From the NCBI GenBank assembly GCA_030841765.1, contig JAUUSS010000119.1, positions 1 to 6,228 on the forward strand: DNA of 6,228 nucleotides. Direction: 5' to 3'. Positions within the stretch are counted from its first letter, which is position 1. Each line of letters begins with the position of its first letter. The notes under the pieces were generated by a model that worked only from the letters and a program-made list of their open reading frames with translations, did no database searches and was not told where the DNA came from. The position numbers were made by a program, and so were the translations under genes. Shown here one piece after another: positions 1 to 6,192 of the stretch. This DNA is from Collinsella aerofaciens (GTDB taxonomy: Bacteria; Actinomycetota; Coriobacteriia; Coriobacteriales; Coriobacteriaceae).

Positions 1-1
1 T

Positions 2-97
2 GTCAATCACGGCGCAAATGCCGTCAACAAGTCCTATCCCGATTTCTTCGACCACTACCGCCTGCTGGGCGGCAAGGTCACACTCGAGGAGGAATAG
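2..97 (+). CDS. aroA: 3-phosphoshikimate 1-carboxyvinyltransferase (EPSP synthase), C-terminal fragment
   Basis: Only the last 31 codons and a TAG stop are present; the gene enters from the left edge. The readable tail, with ANAVNKSYPDFFDHYRLLGG near its end, matches the usual EPSP synthase C-terminus, in which a V-x-KSYPxFF segment followed by a short helix closes the protein. EPSP synthase joins phosphoenolpyruvate to shikimate-3-phosphate, giving 5-enolpyruvylshikimate-3-phosphate, the substrate of the next gene, aroC. The stop lies one base before the aroC start and the aroC ribosome binding site lies inside this coding end, so the two are almost certainly co-transcribed and translationally coupled. 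The call rests on a short tail plus context. No active-site residue is visible. Confidence 0.85.
   Translation, partial: VNHGANAVNKSYPDFFDHYRLLGGKVTLEEE
86..93 (+). promoter_or_regulatory. Ribosome binding site of aroC
   Basis: GAGGAGGA ends five bases before the ATG at 99, inside the final codons of aroA. It fixes the aroC start at 99 rather than at the in-frame ATG at 18, which has no such site and would add 27 residues unlike chorismate synthase. Confidence 0.8.
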
Positions 98-98
98 C

Positions 99-1196
99 AT
101 GTCCTCGACCTTTGGCAACGTCTTGCACTTAAGCATCTTCGGCCAGTCACACTCCCCCGCTATCGGCTGCTCGCTCGATGGCATCCCGGCGGGCATCGCC
201 GTGGACCAGGAGCAGCTGCAGGCCTTTTTAGACCGTCGCGCCCCCGGTCGCGACGAGACCGCGACCATGCGCCGCGAGGCCGACGCCGCGCACATCATCG
301 CCGGTGTGGTCGATGGACACACCACCGGCGCGCCCATCGCAGCGATTATCGAGAACACCAACACGCGCTCCAAGGATTACTCCGAGCTGCGCCGCAAGCC
401 CCGTCCCGGACATGCCGATTACCCGGCGCGCGTGAAGTATCACAACATGCACGATGTCGCTGGTGGCGGGCATTTTTCCGGCCGCTTAACGGCCCCCTTA
501 TGCATCGCCGGCGGCATTGCGCTGCAGGCACTCGAGACCCGCGGCATTCAGGTCATGGCGCACGTCGCGCAGATCGGCGGCATCTCCGACCTGCCGATGG
601 ACGATATGGTCTATCGCGAGGCCGACCGCAAGGCGATCCTTACGAACGATCTGCCGTGCATTGACGCCGCCGCAGCCGGCCGCATGCGCGAGGAGATCCT
701 AGCCGCGCGCGACGAGCTTGACAGCATCGGCGGCATCGTGGAGTGCGGCATTTACGGGCTTCCCGCGGGCATCGGCGACCCCATGTTCGACGGCATCGAG
801 AACCGCATCGCGCAAATCGCGTTTGGCATTCCCGCCGTAAAGGGCGTGGAGTTTGGCATGGGCTTTGCCGTGGCCGCCATGCGCGGCAGCGAGAACAACG
901 ATCCGTATCGCATCGACGCCGAGACCGGAAAGATCGAGGTCGAATCCAACAACGCCGGCGGCACCCTGGGCGGTATTTCGACCGGCGCGCCCGTCATGTG
1001 GCGTATGGCCGTAAAGCCGACGCCCTCAATTGGCCGCGAGCAGCAGACCGTAGACATGGACGCCATGGAAAATGCCGAGCTCTCGGTCCACGGCCGTCAC
1101 GATCCCTGTATCGTCCCCCGAGCCGTCCCCGTAGCCGAAGCAGCCGCCGCCCTCGCCATCTGGGACGCTCTCCTCGAGGACGCAGGCCAGCTCTAA
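99..1196 (+). CDS. aroC: Chorismate synthase
   Basis: This 365-residue protein converts EPSP to chorismate, the branch point for Phe, Tyr, Trp and folate, using reduced FMN as a catalytic cofactor in the cytoplasm. The start is set by a strong upstream GAGGAGGA site. An N-terminal signature is present as FGQSHSPAIG (residues 14-23, His18 the likely catalytic His), where most family members read G-E-S-H-G. The mid-protein RPGHADY (102-108) and GGGHFSGRLTAP (122-133) segments belong to the substrate/FMN region; many bacteria read GGRxSARET there. The C-terminal signature is clean: GRHDPCIVPRAVPVAEA, with R333, H334, D335 and P336. Length fits the family (about 350-390). The Gln16/Ser19 variant and the HFSGR form resemble the version I associate with Clostridia and Coriobacteria, so I read it as a lineage dialect and not damage. 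It follows aroA by one base and precedes pheA by 53 bases. Confidence 0.97.
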   Translation: MSSTFGNVLHLSIFGQSHSPAIGCSLDGIPAGIAVDQEQLQAFLDRRAPGRDETATMRREADAAHIIAGVVDGHTTGAPIAAIIENTNTRSKDYSELRRKPRPGHADYPARVKYHNMHDVAGGGHFSGRLTAPLCIAGGIALQALETRGIQVMAHVAQIGGISDLPMDDMVYREADRKAILTNDLPCIDAAAAGRMREEILAARDELDSIGGIVECGIYGLPAGIGDPMFDGIENRIAQIAFGIPAVKGVEFGMGFAVAAMRGSENNDPYRIDAETGKIEVESNNAGGTLGGISTGAPVMWRMAVKPTPSIGREQQTVDMDAMENAELSVHGRHDPCIVPRAVPVAEAAAALAIWDALLEDAGQL

Positions 1197-1206
1197 CCCG
1201 ACTCAC

Positions 1207-1227
1207 CTGAGTTGCCTGTCAACTCAG
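1207..1227 (+). other. Hairpin in the aroC-pheA gap
   Basis: CTGAGTTG (1207-1214) and CAACTCAG (1220-1227) are perfect reverse complements around a five-base loop, CCTGT. No T-run follows, so it is not a normal intrinsic terminator. It sits 10 bases after the aroC stop and 11 bases before the purine-rich pheA ribosome binding site (AAAGGGA, 1238-1244). The upstream ACTCA (1201-1205) also matches TGAGT in the left arm, but a two-base loop makes that alternative fold unlikely. It could act as a 3' stability element or a weak pause site; function is unknown. Confidence 0.5.
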
Positions 1228-1249
1228 CCGTTACGCGAAAGGGACTTCC

Positions 1250-2395
1250 ATGGACCTTGCCGACATTCGCCAGGTCATCGATGGCATCGACACCACGCTC
1301 CTCAACAGCTTTGCCGAGCGCATGGACATTGCCACCGAGGTCGCCAAGTCAAAAATCGAGATGGGCAAGGCCGTCTTCGACCCCGCCCGCGAGCGCTCCA
1401 AGCTCAACAACCTCGCTAGCCGCGCGCCCGAGCGCTACGAGGCGCAGGCCATCGCCCTGTTCCGTCTCCTCATGAGCATGAGCAAGGCCGAGCAGCAGCG
1501 CTACATCAACGAACTCAAGGGCATTACCGTCTCGCAAAAGGCCCACGCCACGGCCACAGCCTTCGATACGCCCTTCCCTCAAACGGCCTCCGTCGCCTGC
1601 CAGGGTGTCGAGGGCGCCTACAGCCAAATCGCCGCGTGCAAGCTCTTCGACGTACCCGACATTGCGTTCTTCGAGACCTTCGAGGGCGTCATGCGCGCCG
1701 TGCGCGACGGCTTCTGCGAGTTTGGCGTGCTGCCCATCGAGAACTCCACAGCCGGATCGGTCAACGCCGTCTACGACCTGCTCGCCCAGTTCGACTTCCA
1801 CATCGTGCGCTCGCTTCGCCTCAAGATCGACCACAACCTGCTCGTCAAGCCCGGCACCAAGCTTGCGGACGTGCACGAGGTCTACAGCCACGGCCAGGCC
1901 ATTGCCCAATGCGCCGGCTTTATCGAGACGCACGACCTGCACGCCACCAAGTACCCCAACACGGCCATGTCGGCCGAGATGGTCGCCAGCTCCGAGCGCA
2001 CCGACGTTGCCGCCATCGCCTCGCGCAGCTGCGCCGCACTCTACGGCCTGGAGGTGCTGGAGCCCAATATCCAGGACTCGGATAATAACTACACGCGCTT
2101 TGTCGTCATCAGTCGCGAGCCACGCGTCTATCCCGGCGCCAACCGCACCTCGCTCATGATCACCACGGCCAACGAACCGGGCGCCCTCTATCGTGTGCTC
2201 GAGCGCTTCTATGCGCTCAACATCAACCTCATCAAGCTCGAGAGCCGCCCCATCCCCGGGCACGACTTTGAGTTTATGTTCTACTTTGACCTGGACTGCC
2301 CCTTTGGCAGCAAGGCACTCGATGACCTGCTCGATTCCATCGACGACGTGTGCGAGAGCTTCACCTACTTTGGCAGTTACACGGAGGTGCTCTAG
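1250..2395 (+). CDS. pheA: Bifunctional chorismate mutase / prephenate dehydratase (P-protein)
   Basis: This 381-residue protein turns chorismate into prephenate and then phenylpyruvate, the committed route to phenylalanine. Residues 1-90 form an AroQ-class chorismate mutase. R7, R24, K35, D44, R47 and E48 match the E. coli P-protein active-site set R11, R28, K39, D48, R51, E52 with a constant offset of four. Residues about 112-290 are the dehydratase: QGVEGAYS (118-125), PIENSTAG (162-169), an SHGQA motif, and the catalytic T282-R283-F284. Residues about 298-381 are an ACT domain with GALY (311-314) and ESRP (331-334), the phenylalanine-binding motifs, so feedback inhibition by Phe is expected. 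AAAGGGA lies five bases before ATG 1250. The stop abuts the ATG of the next gene. All domains are full length; I see no truncation. Confidence 0.97.
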   Translation: MDLADIRQVIDGIDTTLLNSFAERMDIATEVAKSKIEMGKAVFDPARERSKLNNLASRAPERYEAQAIALFRLLMSMSKAEQQRYINELKGITVSQKAHATATAFDTPFPQTASVACQGVEGAYSQIAACKLFDVPDIAFFETFEGVMRAVRDGFCEFGVLPIENSTAGSVNAVYDLLAQFDFHIVRSLRLKIDHNLLVKPGTKLADVHEVYSHGQAIAQCAGFIETHDLHATKYPNTAMSAEMVASSERTDVAAIASRSCAALYGLEVLEPNIQDSDNNYTRFVVISREPRVYPGANRTSLMITTANEPGALYRVLERFYALNINLIKLESRPIPGHDFEFMFYFDLDCPFGSKALDDLLDSIDDVCESFTYFGSYTEVL

Positions 2396-3646
2396 ATGAC
2401 CGATGTCGCCGCAACCCGCCCCTACGGCGTGCTGGGCCGCGTGCTGGGCCACAGCTACACCCCGACCATCTACAAGGAGCTCGCGGGGCTAGAGTATGTG
2501 CGTTTTGAGCGCGAGCCCGAGGACCTCCAGGCTTTTATGACGGGCGACGAATGGGAGGGCACCAACGTGACCATCCCCTACAAGCGCGCCGTCATGGAGT
2601 ATCTGGACGAACTGAGCCCGCTCGCCGAGCGCATGGGCAACGTCAACACCATCACGCGCCTGCCCGACGGCCGCCTGCGCGGCGACAACACCGACTACTT
2701 TGGCTTCCAATGTCTGGTCGAGGAGTTGGGCGTCGAGGTTGCCGGCAAGAAGGCCCTCGTGCTCGGTGCCACCGGCGGTGCCGGCACCACGGCGAGCATG
2801 GTACTCGGCGACCTGGGCGCCATCGTCGTGCCGGTCGGTCGCACGAGCGAAGTCAACTACGACAACATCGCGCAGCAGTCCGATGCCGCCCTGCTCGTCA
2901 ACTGCACGCCTGCCGGCATGTTCCCCCACTGCCCCGACGCGCCTTGCACGCTCGAGGGGCTCGATGCGCTCGAGGGCGTTATCGACATTGTCTACAACCC
3001 CGCTCGCACGGGACTCATGCTCGAGGCCGAGCGCCGCGACATCCCCTGCATCGGCGGTCTGCTGATGCTCGTGGCCCAAGCGGCACAGGCTGTCGAGCGC
3101 TATACCGGCCAGGTCACCCCGCGTGAGCGCATCCTGGACGTAACGAAACGCTTGTCACGCCGCGAACAGAACATCGCGCTGATCGGCATGCCGGGTTCGG
3201 GCAAGACCCGCGTGGGCGAGCAAATCGCCCTGCTCACGGGACGCGAGCACATCGACCTGGACCGCGCCCTCGAGGAACGCCTCGGCATGCCCTGCGCCGA
3301 CTTTATCGTCGAGCACGGCGAGGCAGAGTTCCGCGAACAGGAGACGGCGGCGCTGGCCGACATCTCCAAGCGCAGCGGCCTGGTGATTTCCACCGGCGGC
3401 GGCGTGGTCACGCGCGACGAGAACTATCCGCTGCTGCACCAGAACAGCCAGATCGTGATGCTCAACCGCAAGCTCGAAGAGCTCGCCCACAAGGGCCGCC
3501 CCATCACCGCCCGCGACGGTATCGATAAGCTGGCTGAACAGCGCATGCCGCGCTACCGCGCCTGGGCCGACTACATCATCGACTCACGCGACTGCGCTGC
3601 CAACACCGCCCAAGCCCTCCTCGAGACCCTCCCACCCGCTCTCTAA
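2396..3646 (+). CDS. aroE-aroK: Fused shikimate dehydrogenase - shikimate kinase
   Basis: One uninterrupted 416-residue protein carries two successive shikimate enzymes. Residues 1-245 are AroE, reducing 3-dehydroshikimate with NADPH: substrate serine/threonine S20 and T22 in GHSYTP, catalytic K63 in NVTIPYKR, D100 in GDNTDYFGF, a glycine-rich nucleotide loop GATGG (124-128), NCTPAGM (169-175) and Q228 near the end of the domain. Residues about 259-416 are AroK, phosphorylating shikimate with ATP: Walker A GMPGSGKT (264-271), DLD (287-289), R313 in EFREQ, GGG (334-336), KGRP (366-369) of the lid and R383 in RMPRY. The NADP phosphate motif reads GRT (148-150) instead of the E. coli NRT, and only 18 residues separate it from NCTP, so the cofactor subdomain is short. 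GGAGGT at 2383-2388 is the ribosome site. The start touches the pheA stop. Fusion order matches the reaction order. Confidence 0.95.
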   Translation: MTDVAATRPYGVLGRVLGHSYTPTIYKELAGLEYVRFEREPEDLQAFMTGDEWEGTNVTIPYKRAVMEYLDELSPLAERMGNVNTITRLPDGRLRGDNTDYFGFQCLVEELGVEVAGKKALVLGATGGAGTTASMVLGDLGAIVVPVGRTSEVNYDNIAQQSDAALLVNCTPAGMFPHCPDAPCTLEGLDALEGVIDIVYNPARTGLMLEAERRDIPCIGGLLMLVAQAAQAVERYTGQVTPRERILDVTKRLSRREQNIALIGMPGSGKTRVGEQIALLTGREHIDLDRALEERLGMPCADFIVEHGEAEFREQETAALADISKRSGLVISTGGGVVTRDENYPLLHQNSQIVMLNRKLEELAHKGRPITARDGIDKLAEQRMPRYRAWADYIIDSRDCAANTAQALLETLPPAL

Positions 3647-3649
3647 CCT

Positions 3650-3688
3650 AAGCCACCACAAAGGGGACAGACACCTTTGTGGTGGCTT
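3650..3688 (+). repeat. Perfect 15-bp intergenic palindrome (REP-like hairpin)
   Basis: AAGCCACCACAAAGG (3650-3664) pairs perfectly with CCTTTGTGGTGGCTT (3674-3688) around the nine-base loop GGACAGACA. It fills nearly the whole gap between the aroE-aroK stop and the aroQ ribosome site (AAAGGA, 3698-3703). Only TTT follows the stem (the first two T's are part of it), so termination would be weak. The AAGGGGACAGACACCTT core resembles cores I recall from dispersed palindromic repeats in several bacteria, but this window holds a single copy, so repeat status is inference. Possible effects are partial attenuation of aroQ or protection of the upstream mRNA 3' end. Confidence 0.7.
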
Positions 3689-3710
3689 TCCAACCGCAAA
3701 GGAAGCAACC

Positions 3711-4148
3711 ATGAAAGCACTCGTCATCAACGGCCCCAACCTCAACATGCTCGGCATTCGCGAGCCGGGCATCTATGGTAGCGACAACTACGACCGCTTA
3801 GTGCAGATCTGCCAGGAAGCGGGAACCGCACAGGGCTTCAGCGAGGTCGAGGTCTTCCAGTCCAACCACGAGGGCAGCATCGTCGACAAGATCCAGGAGG
3901 CTTACGGCAAGGTCGACGGCATCGTCATCAACCCGGCCGCCTACACGCACACGAGCGTGGCGATCCTCGACGCCCTCAAGGCCGTTGCCATCCCTGCCGT
4001 CGAGGTGCACATCAGCGCCGTAGAGACGCGCGAAGACTTCCGCCAGGTGAGCTATGCACGCCTAGCTTGCTTCGCCACCATCACCGGCGAGGGCCTGCAA
4101 GGCTACGCCCACGCGCTGGAGCTGCTGAGGGAGCGTCTCGAAAAGTAA
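3711..4148 (+). CDS. aroQ: Type II 3-dehydroquinate dehydratase
   Basis: This 145-residue protein dehydrates 3-dehydroquinate to 3-dehydroshikimate, the third shikimate step, supplying the fused AroE-AroK encoded upstream. Length is typical of the small type II enzymes, which form dodecamers. Motifs run in order: INGPNLNMLGIREPGIYG (6-23, with R17 and catalytic Y22), FQSNHEG (49-55), INPAAYTHTS (73-82, with N74 and catalytic-region H80), D87, VEVHIS (97-102, with H100) and R111. These match the residues known for the Mycobacterium tuberculosis enzyme, so the active site looks complete. After HIS the common Asn is Ala103, and the tail from residue 112 is somewhat divergent. AAAGGA at 3698-3703 precedes the ATG. 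It is the last gene of the + strand run and is separated from aroE-aroK by the palindrome. Confidence 0.97.
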   Translation: MKALVINGPNLNMLGIREPGIYGSDNYDRLVQICQEAGTAQGFSEVEVFQSNHEGSIVDKIQEAYGKVDGIVINPAAYTHTSVAILDALKAVAIPAVEVHISAVETREDFRQVSYARLACFATITGEGLQGYAHALELLRERLEK

Positions 4149-4209
4149 AATGGCGACCCCAACGAACAGTAGTGGCTTGCTCGCGCTCGGCTCCAGCAGC
4201 ATACAAGAC

Positions 4210-4242
4210 AAAAAAGCCCAGACCATCAAGCGGTCCGGGCTT
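4210..4242 (-). terminator. Intrinsic terminator downstream of tRNA-Arg
   Basis: Read on the - strand, AAGCCCGGACC (4242-4232) pairs with GGTCTGGGCTT (4224-4214) as an 11-bp stem with one G-U pair and a seven-base loop. A run of six T's (4215-4210) begins at the stem end. It starts nine bases after the encoded CCA of the tRNA, so it most likely ends that transcript. On the + strand the stem has an A-C mismatch and only TTAATAAA follows, so it would be a weak terminator for aroQ. No better + strand terminator is seen after aroQ. Confidence 0.85.
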
Positions 4243-4251
4243 AATAAACGA

Positions 4252-4328
4252 TGGTGCTCCATGGCGGATTCGAACCGTCGACCTTGGGATTAGAAGTCCC
4301 CTGCTCTATCCAACTGAGCTAATGGAGC
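4252..4328 (-). tRNA. tRNA-Arg (anticodon TCT)
   Basis: The - strand folds as a 77-base cloverleaf with encoded CCA. The acceptor helix GCTCCAT/ATGGAGC is a perfect 7 bp, the D arm GCTC-AGTTGGATA-GAGC is standard, and the anticodon loop CTTCTAA gives TCT (+ strand 4292-4294), reading AGA/AGG arginine codons. The T loop is TTCGAAT and the discriminator is A. Two helix positions do not pair: G27-A43 at the top of the anticodon stem and A50-C64 in the T stem. The remaining identity features are intact, so I call it a gene, possibly with a slightly weakened fold. It lies 54 bases after the exporter ATPase gene on the same strand and ends at its own terminator. Confidence 0.93.
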
Positions 4329-4374
4329 AAATAACCGCACGCCCAAGCAAGCGCAAGCCTGTCAGGCGCAAGTA

Positions 4375-4380
4375 ATTATA
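4375..4380 (-). promoter_or_regulatory. Possible -10 box for tRNA-Arg
   Basis: The - strand reads TATAAT exactly, starting two bases after the stop of the ATPase gene and 46 bases before the tRNA 5' end. No good -35 element is found 16-18 bases upstream, where the sequence is coding. It could drive the tRNA independently; otherwise the tRNA may depend on read-through from the exporter genes, as no terminator separates them. Confidence 0.4.
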
Positions 4381-4382
4381 AC

Positions 4383-5150
4383 CTAGTTGAACTGCTCACG
4401 GTACGCCTTGCAGACCTTATCGACCGGGCCGTCCATGCGAAGGTCACCCTTCTCAATCCAAACGGCACGCTGGCAGATGCGCTCAACCTGCTCCATGGAG
4501 TGCGAAACGAACAGAACTGTCACGTCGCCGCTCTGGATAAAGTGCTGGATGCGGGCCTCGCACTTCTGCTGGAAGAACACATCACCGACGGAAAGTGTCT
4601 CGTCAACGATCAGAATATCAGGCTCAGTGATCGTTGCGATTGCAAAGGCGATACGCGCCACCATGCCCGAGGAGAAATTCTTAAGCGGCATATCGACAAA
4701 GTTCTGCAGCTCAGCGAACTCGATAATGCCGTCAAAGTTGGCGTCGATGAACTCCTTGGTATAGCCGAGCAGGGCGCCGTTCAGATAGATGTTCTCGCGG
4801 GCGGTCAGCTCGGGGTCAAAGCCGGCGCCAAGCTCAATCAGCGGCGCGATGTTACCGTGCACCTTAACGCTGCCCTCGCTAGGCTCAAGAACGCCAGCGA
4901 TAATCTTGAGCATCGTAGACTTGCCGGAGCCATTGGTGCCGACCAGACCCACAACCTCGCCGCGATGAATATCAAACGAGATGTGCTTAAGCGCCCTAAA
5001 CTCCTCAAAGAACAGCTCGTGCTTGGCAAGCTTAATGAAGTACTCCTTGAGGTTGGTCAGCGACTCGGACGCCATGTTAAAGATCATGGTGACGTCGTCG
5101 ACCTCGACAGCCAGAGGCTGCTCGCTGTAATCAACAACAGATTCAGTCAT
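4383..5150 (-). CDS. ATP-binding subunit of a polysaccharide/teichoic-acid-type ABC exporter (TagH/Wzt family)
   Basis: This 255-residue cytoplasmic ATPase powers export of a lipid-linked cell-surface glycan through the permease encoded just upstream. Walker A is GTNGSGKST (residues 71-79), the Q-loop region contains IELGAGFDPELTARENIYLNG-like sequence (105-125), the signature is FSSGM (159-163), Walker B is ILIVDE (179-184) and the switch His is H217 in FVSHS. The ELGAGF..ELTARENI stretch, the SSGM signature and the insert with LKEYF before the first nucleotide-binding strand are typical of TagH, Wzt and RfbB/RfbE proteins rather than import ATPases. It lacks the long C-terminal sugar-binding domain of some Wzt proteins. 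I chose ATG 5150 because AAGGAG sits seven bases upstream; a GTG at 5153 is the alternative. The exact glycan cannot be read from sequence. Confidence 0.92.
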   Translation of the reverse strand: MTESVVDYSEQPLAVEVDDVTMIFNMASESLTNLKEYFIKLAKHELFFEEFRALKHISFDIHRGEVVGLVGTNGSGKSTMLKIIAGVLEPSEGSVKVHGNIAPLIELGAGFDPELTARENIYLNGALLGYTKEFIDANFDGIIEFAELQNFVDMPLKNFSSGMVARIAFAIATITEPDILIVDETLSVGDVFFQQKCEARIQHFIQSGDVTVLFVSHSMEQVERICQRAVWIEKGDLRMDGPVDKVCKAYREQFN

Positions 5151-5157
5151 CACAGCA

Positions 5158-5163
5158 CTCCTT
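5158..5163 (-). promoter_or_regulatory. Ribosome binding site of the ABC ATPase
   Basis: AAGGAG on the - strand overlaps the TAA stop of the permease gene. It lies seven bases before ATG 5150 but only four before GTG 5153, favouring the ATG. The overlap implies translational coupling of the two subunits. Confidence 0.75.
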
Positions 5164-6007
5164 AGATGTAGAGGATAAATTTGCGCTCGGACTTATGGAA
5201 CACGGTATAGCCAATAATAAGCGCAAGAACCGCCCAAGCGACGCACATACCAAACGTCATAAGCGAGGGCGTAGTCTGGAACAGGAAGATATCGCGCATA
5301 AACTGCAGGTAGTTGAACATGGGGTTCGCATACATCAAGATACGCACGAGATGCGGCATTTGCGCAATATAGTCAGTCGTCCAGAAGATGGGCGTAATGT
5401 AAGTCCACGCCGTAATGACGACGCTCCACAGATGCATAACGTCGCGGAAGAAGACCGTAAGGGCAGAGAGCATCATGCCCAGGCCCATGCAGAAGCACAT
5501 AAGCAGCAGCAGGCAGACCGGCAACAGAATCAGGTGCCAAGAAGGCATAACGCGGAACCACAGCATGACGATGGCGACGGCGACCAGCGAGAAGGCAAAG
5601 TTGACCAGCGAGAAGAGCACCTTCTGCACCGGGAAAACCCAGCGGTGCACCTTAACCTTCTTGAGCAGAGGGGCAGCGCCCACGATCGACGTCAGGGCCT
5701 GGTTAGTAGACTCAGACATGACGGCAAAGGTGATGTTACCCACGATCAAGTACAGCGGGTACATCTCGGGCGTCATTGAGCCATTGCGGCCCTGGCCAAA
5801 AATCGTCGAGAACACGATGGCCATGACGATCATCATCAGCAGCGGGTTGAGCACCGACCATGCGACGCCCAGAACGCTACGGCGATACTTGATCTTAAAA
5901 TCCTTGGTAACCAGCTGACGAAGGATAAACGCGTCCTTCTCAAATTCGTTCTTAGCAAACGTCGCAGGCAGACTGCGAGTTTCTTGTTGCTTTGTCTGAT
6001 CCGACAC
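5162..6007 (-). CDS. Permease subunit of a polysaccharide/teichoic-acid-type ABC exporter (TagG/Wzm, ABC-2 family)
   Basis: This 281-residue membrane protein forms the channel for the ATPase encoded 11 bases downstream. After a polar N-terminus and an amphipathic stretch (about 25-43), YRRSVLGVAWSVLNP (41-55) leads into the first membrane segment; this is the hallmark opening of Wzm/TagG permeases. Six hydrophobic segments are seen at about 46-70, 83-101, 130-151, 159-187, 191-209 and 249-270. The FFRDVMHLW loop (186-194), TPIFW (205-209) and YANPMFNYLQFMRDIF (226-241) are further family traits, and the protein ends with a short basic tail, HKSERKFILYI. The GTG start at 6007 is chosen because AAAGGAG lies eight bases upstream. 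The frame stays open for 67 more codons, but that part is Arg/Cys-rich and crosses the leader and a terminator, so I exclude it. The substrate is unknown. Confidence 0.92.
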   Translation of the reverse strand: MSDQTKQQETRSLPATFAKNEFEKDAFILRQLVTKDFKIKYRRSVLGVAWSVLNPLLMMIVMAIVFSTIFGQGRNGSMTPEMYPLYLIVGNITFAVMSESTNQALTSIVGAAPLLKKVKVHRWVFPVQKVLFSLVNFAFSLVAVAIVMLWFRVMPSWHLILLPVCLLLLMCFCMGLGMMLSALTVFFRDVMHLWSVVITAWTYITPIFWTTDYIAQMPHLVRILMYANPMFNYLQFMRDIFLFQTTPSLMTFGMCVAWAVLALIIGYTVFHKSERKFILYI

Positions 6008-6015
6008 GGATGCAA

Positions 6016-6022
6016 CTCCTTT
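6016..6022 (-). promoter_or_regulatory. Ribosome binding site deciding the permease GTG start
   Basis: AAAGGAG on the - strand lies eight bases before GTG 6007. No in-frame ATG within the following codons has a comparable site, and the longer open frame starting at 6208 has none, so this places the start at the GTG and gives a protein of normal family length. Confidence 0.8.
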
Positions 6023-6046
6023 ACTCGTAATCGTTGACAAACGAAC

Positions 6047-6052
6047 AGTATA
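6047..6052 (-). promoter_or_regulatory. Possible -10 box for the exporter genes
   Basis: The - strand reads TATACT, five of six matches to TATAAT, with 39 bases to the permease GTG. This would give a leader of roughly 30-35 bases holding the ribosome site. No convincing -35 hexamer is seen at 16-18 bases upstream, so the call is tentative. Confidence 0.4.
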
Positions 6053-6192
6053 GACCCGACGGCCATGCAAACGATTCGCGCAACAAAACTGGAGAACTAA
6101 CCCACATCTTAGGATGCCAGGCCCAAACTGAGTATTTGCTCGCTTGAGCACTGTTGAATATCGCGAAACAGCACCGCCGATATCGCGCTTGG

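Noticed and set aside
18..98. N-terminal extension of aroC to the in-frame ATG at 18
   Set aside because: The stretch overlaps the aroA end in another frame, is Ser/Thr/Arg-rich, is unlike chorismate synthase N-termini, and the strong ribosome site points to 99.
1349..2452. Long open frame of 367 codons on the - strand opposite pheA
   Set aside because: It mirrors the third-position G/C bias of pheA, is rich in Gly, Ala, Val and His with no recognisable motif, and the opposite strand has a complete three-domain enzyme with all catalytic residues.
4149..4382. Phage or island attachment site at the tRNA-Arg 3' end
   Set aside because: No second copy of the tRNA 3' end and no integrase is present in the window.
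4500..5165. 221-codon open frame on the + strand opposite the ABC ATPase
   Set aside because: The - strand frame has complete Walker A, signature, Walker B and switch motifs. The + strand product has no motif and no ribosome site that I could see.
6065..6100. 11-codon + strand open frame (MQTIRATKLEN) in front of the orphan terminator, as a leader peptide
   Set aside because: No ribosome site precedes it and it has no run of codons for one amino acid, so nothing distinguishes it from chance.
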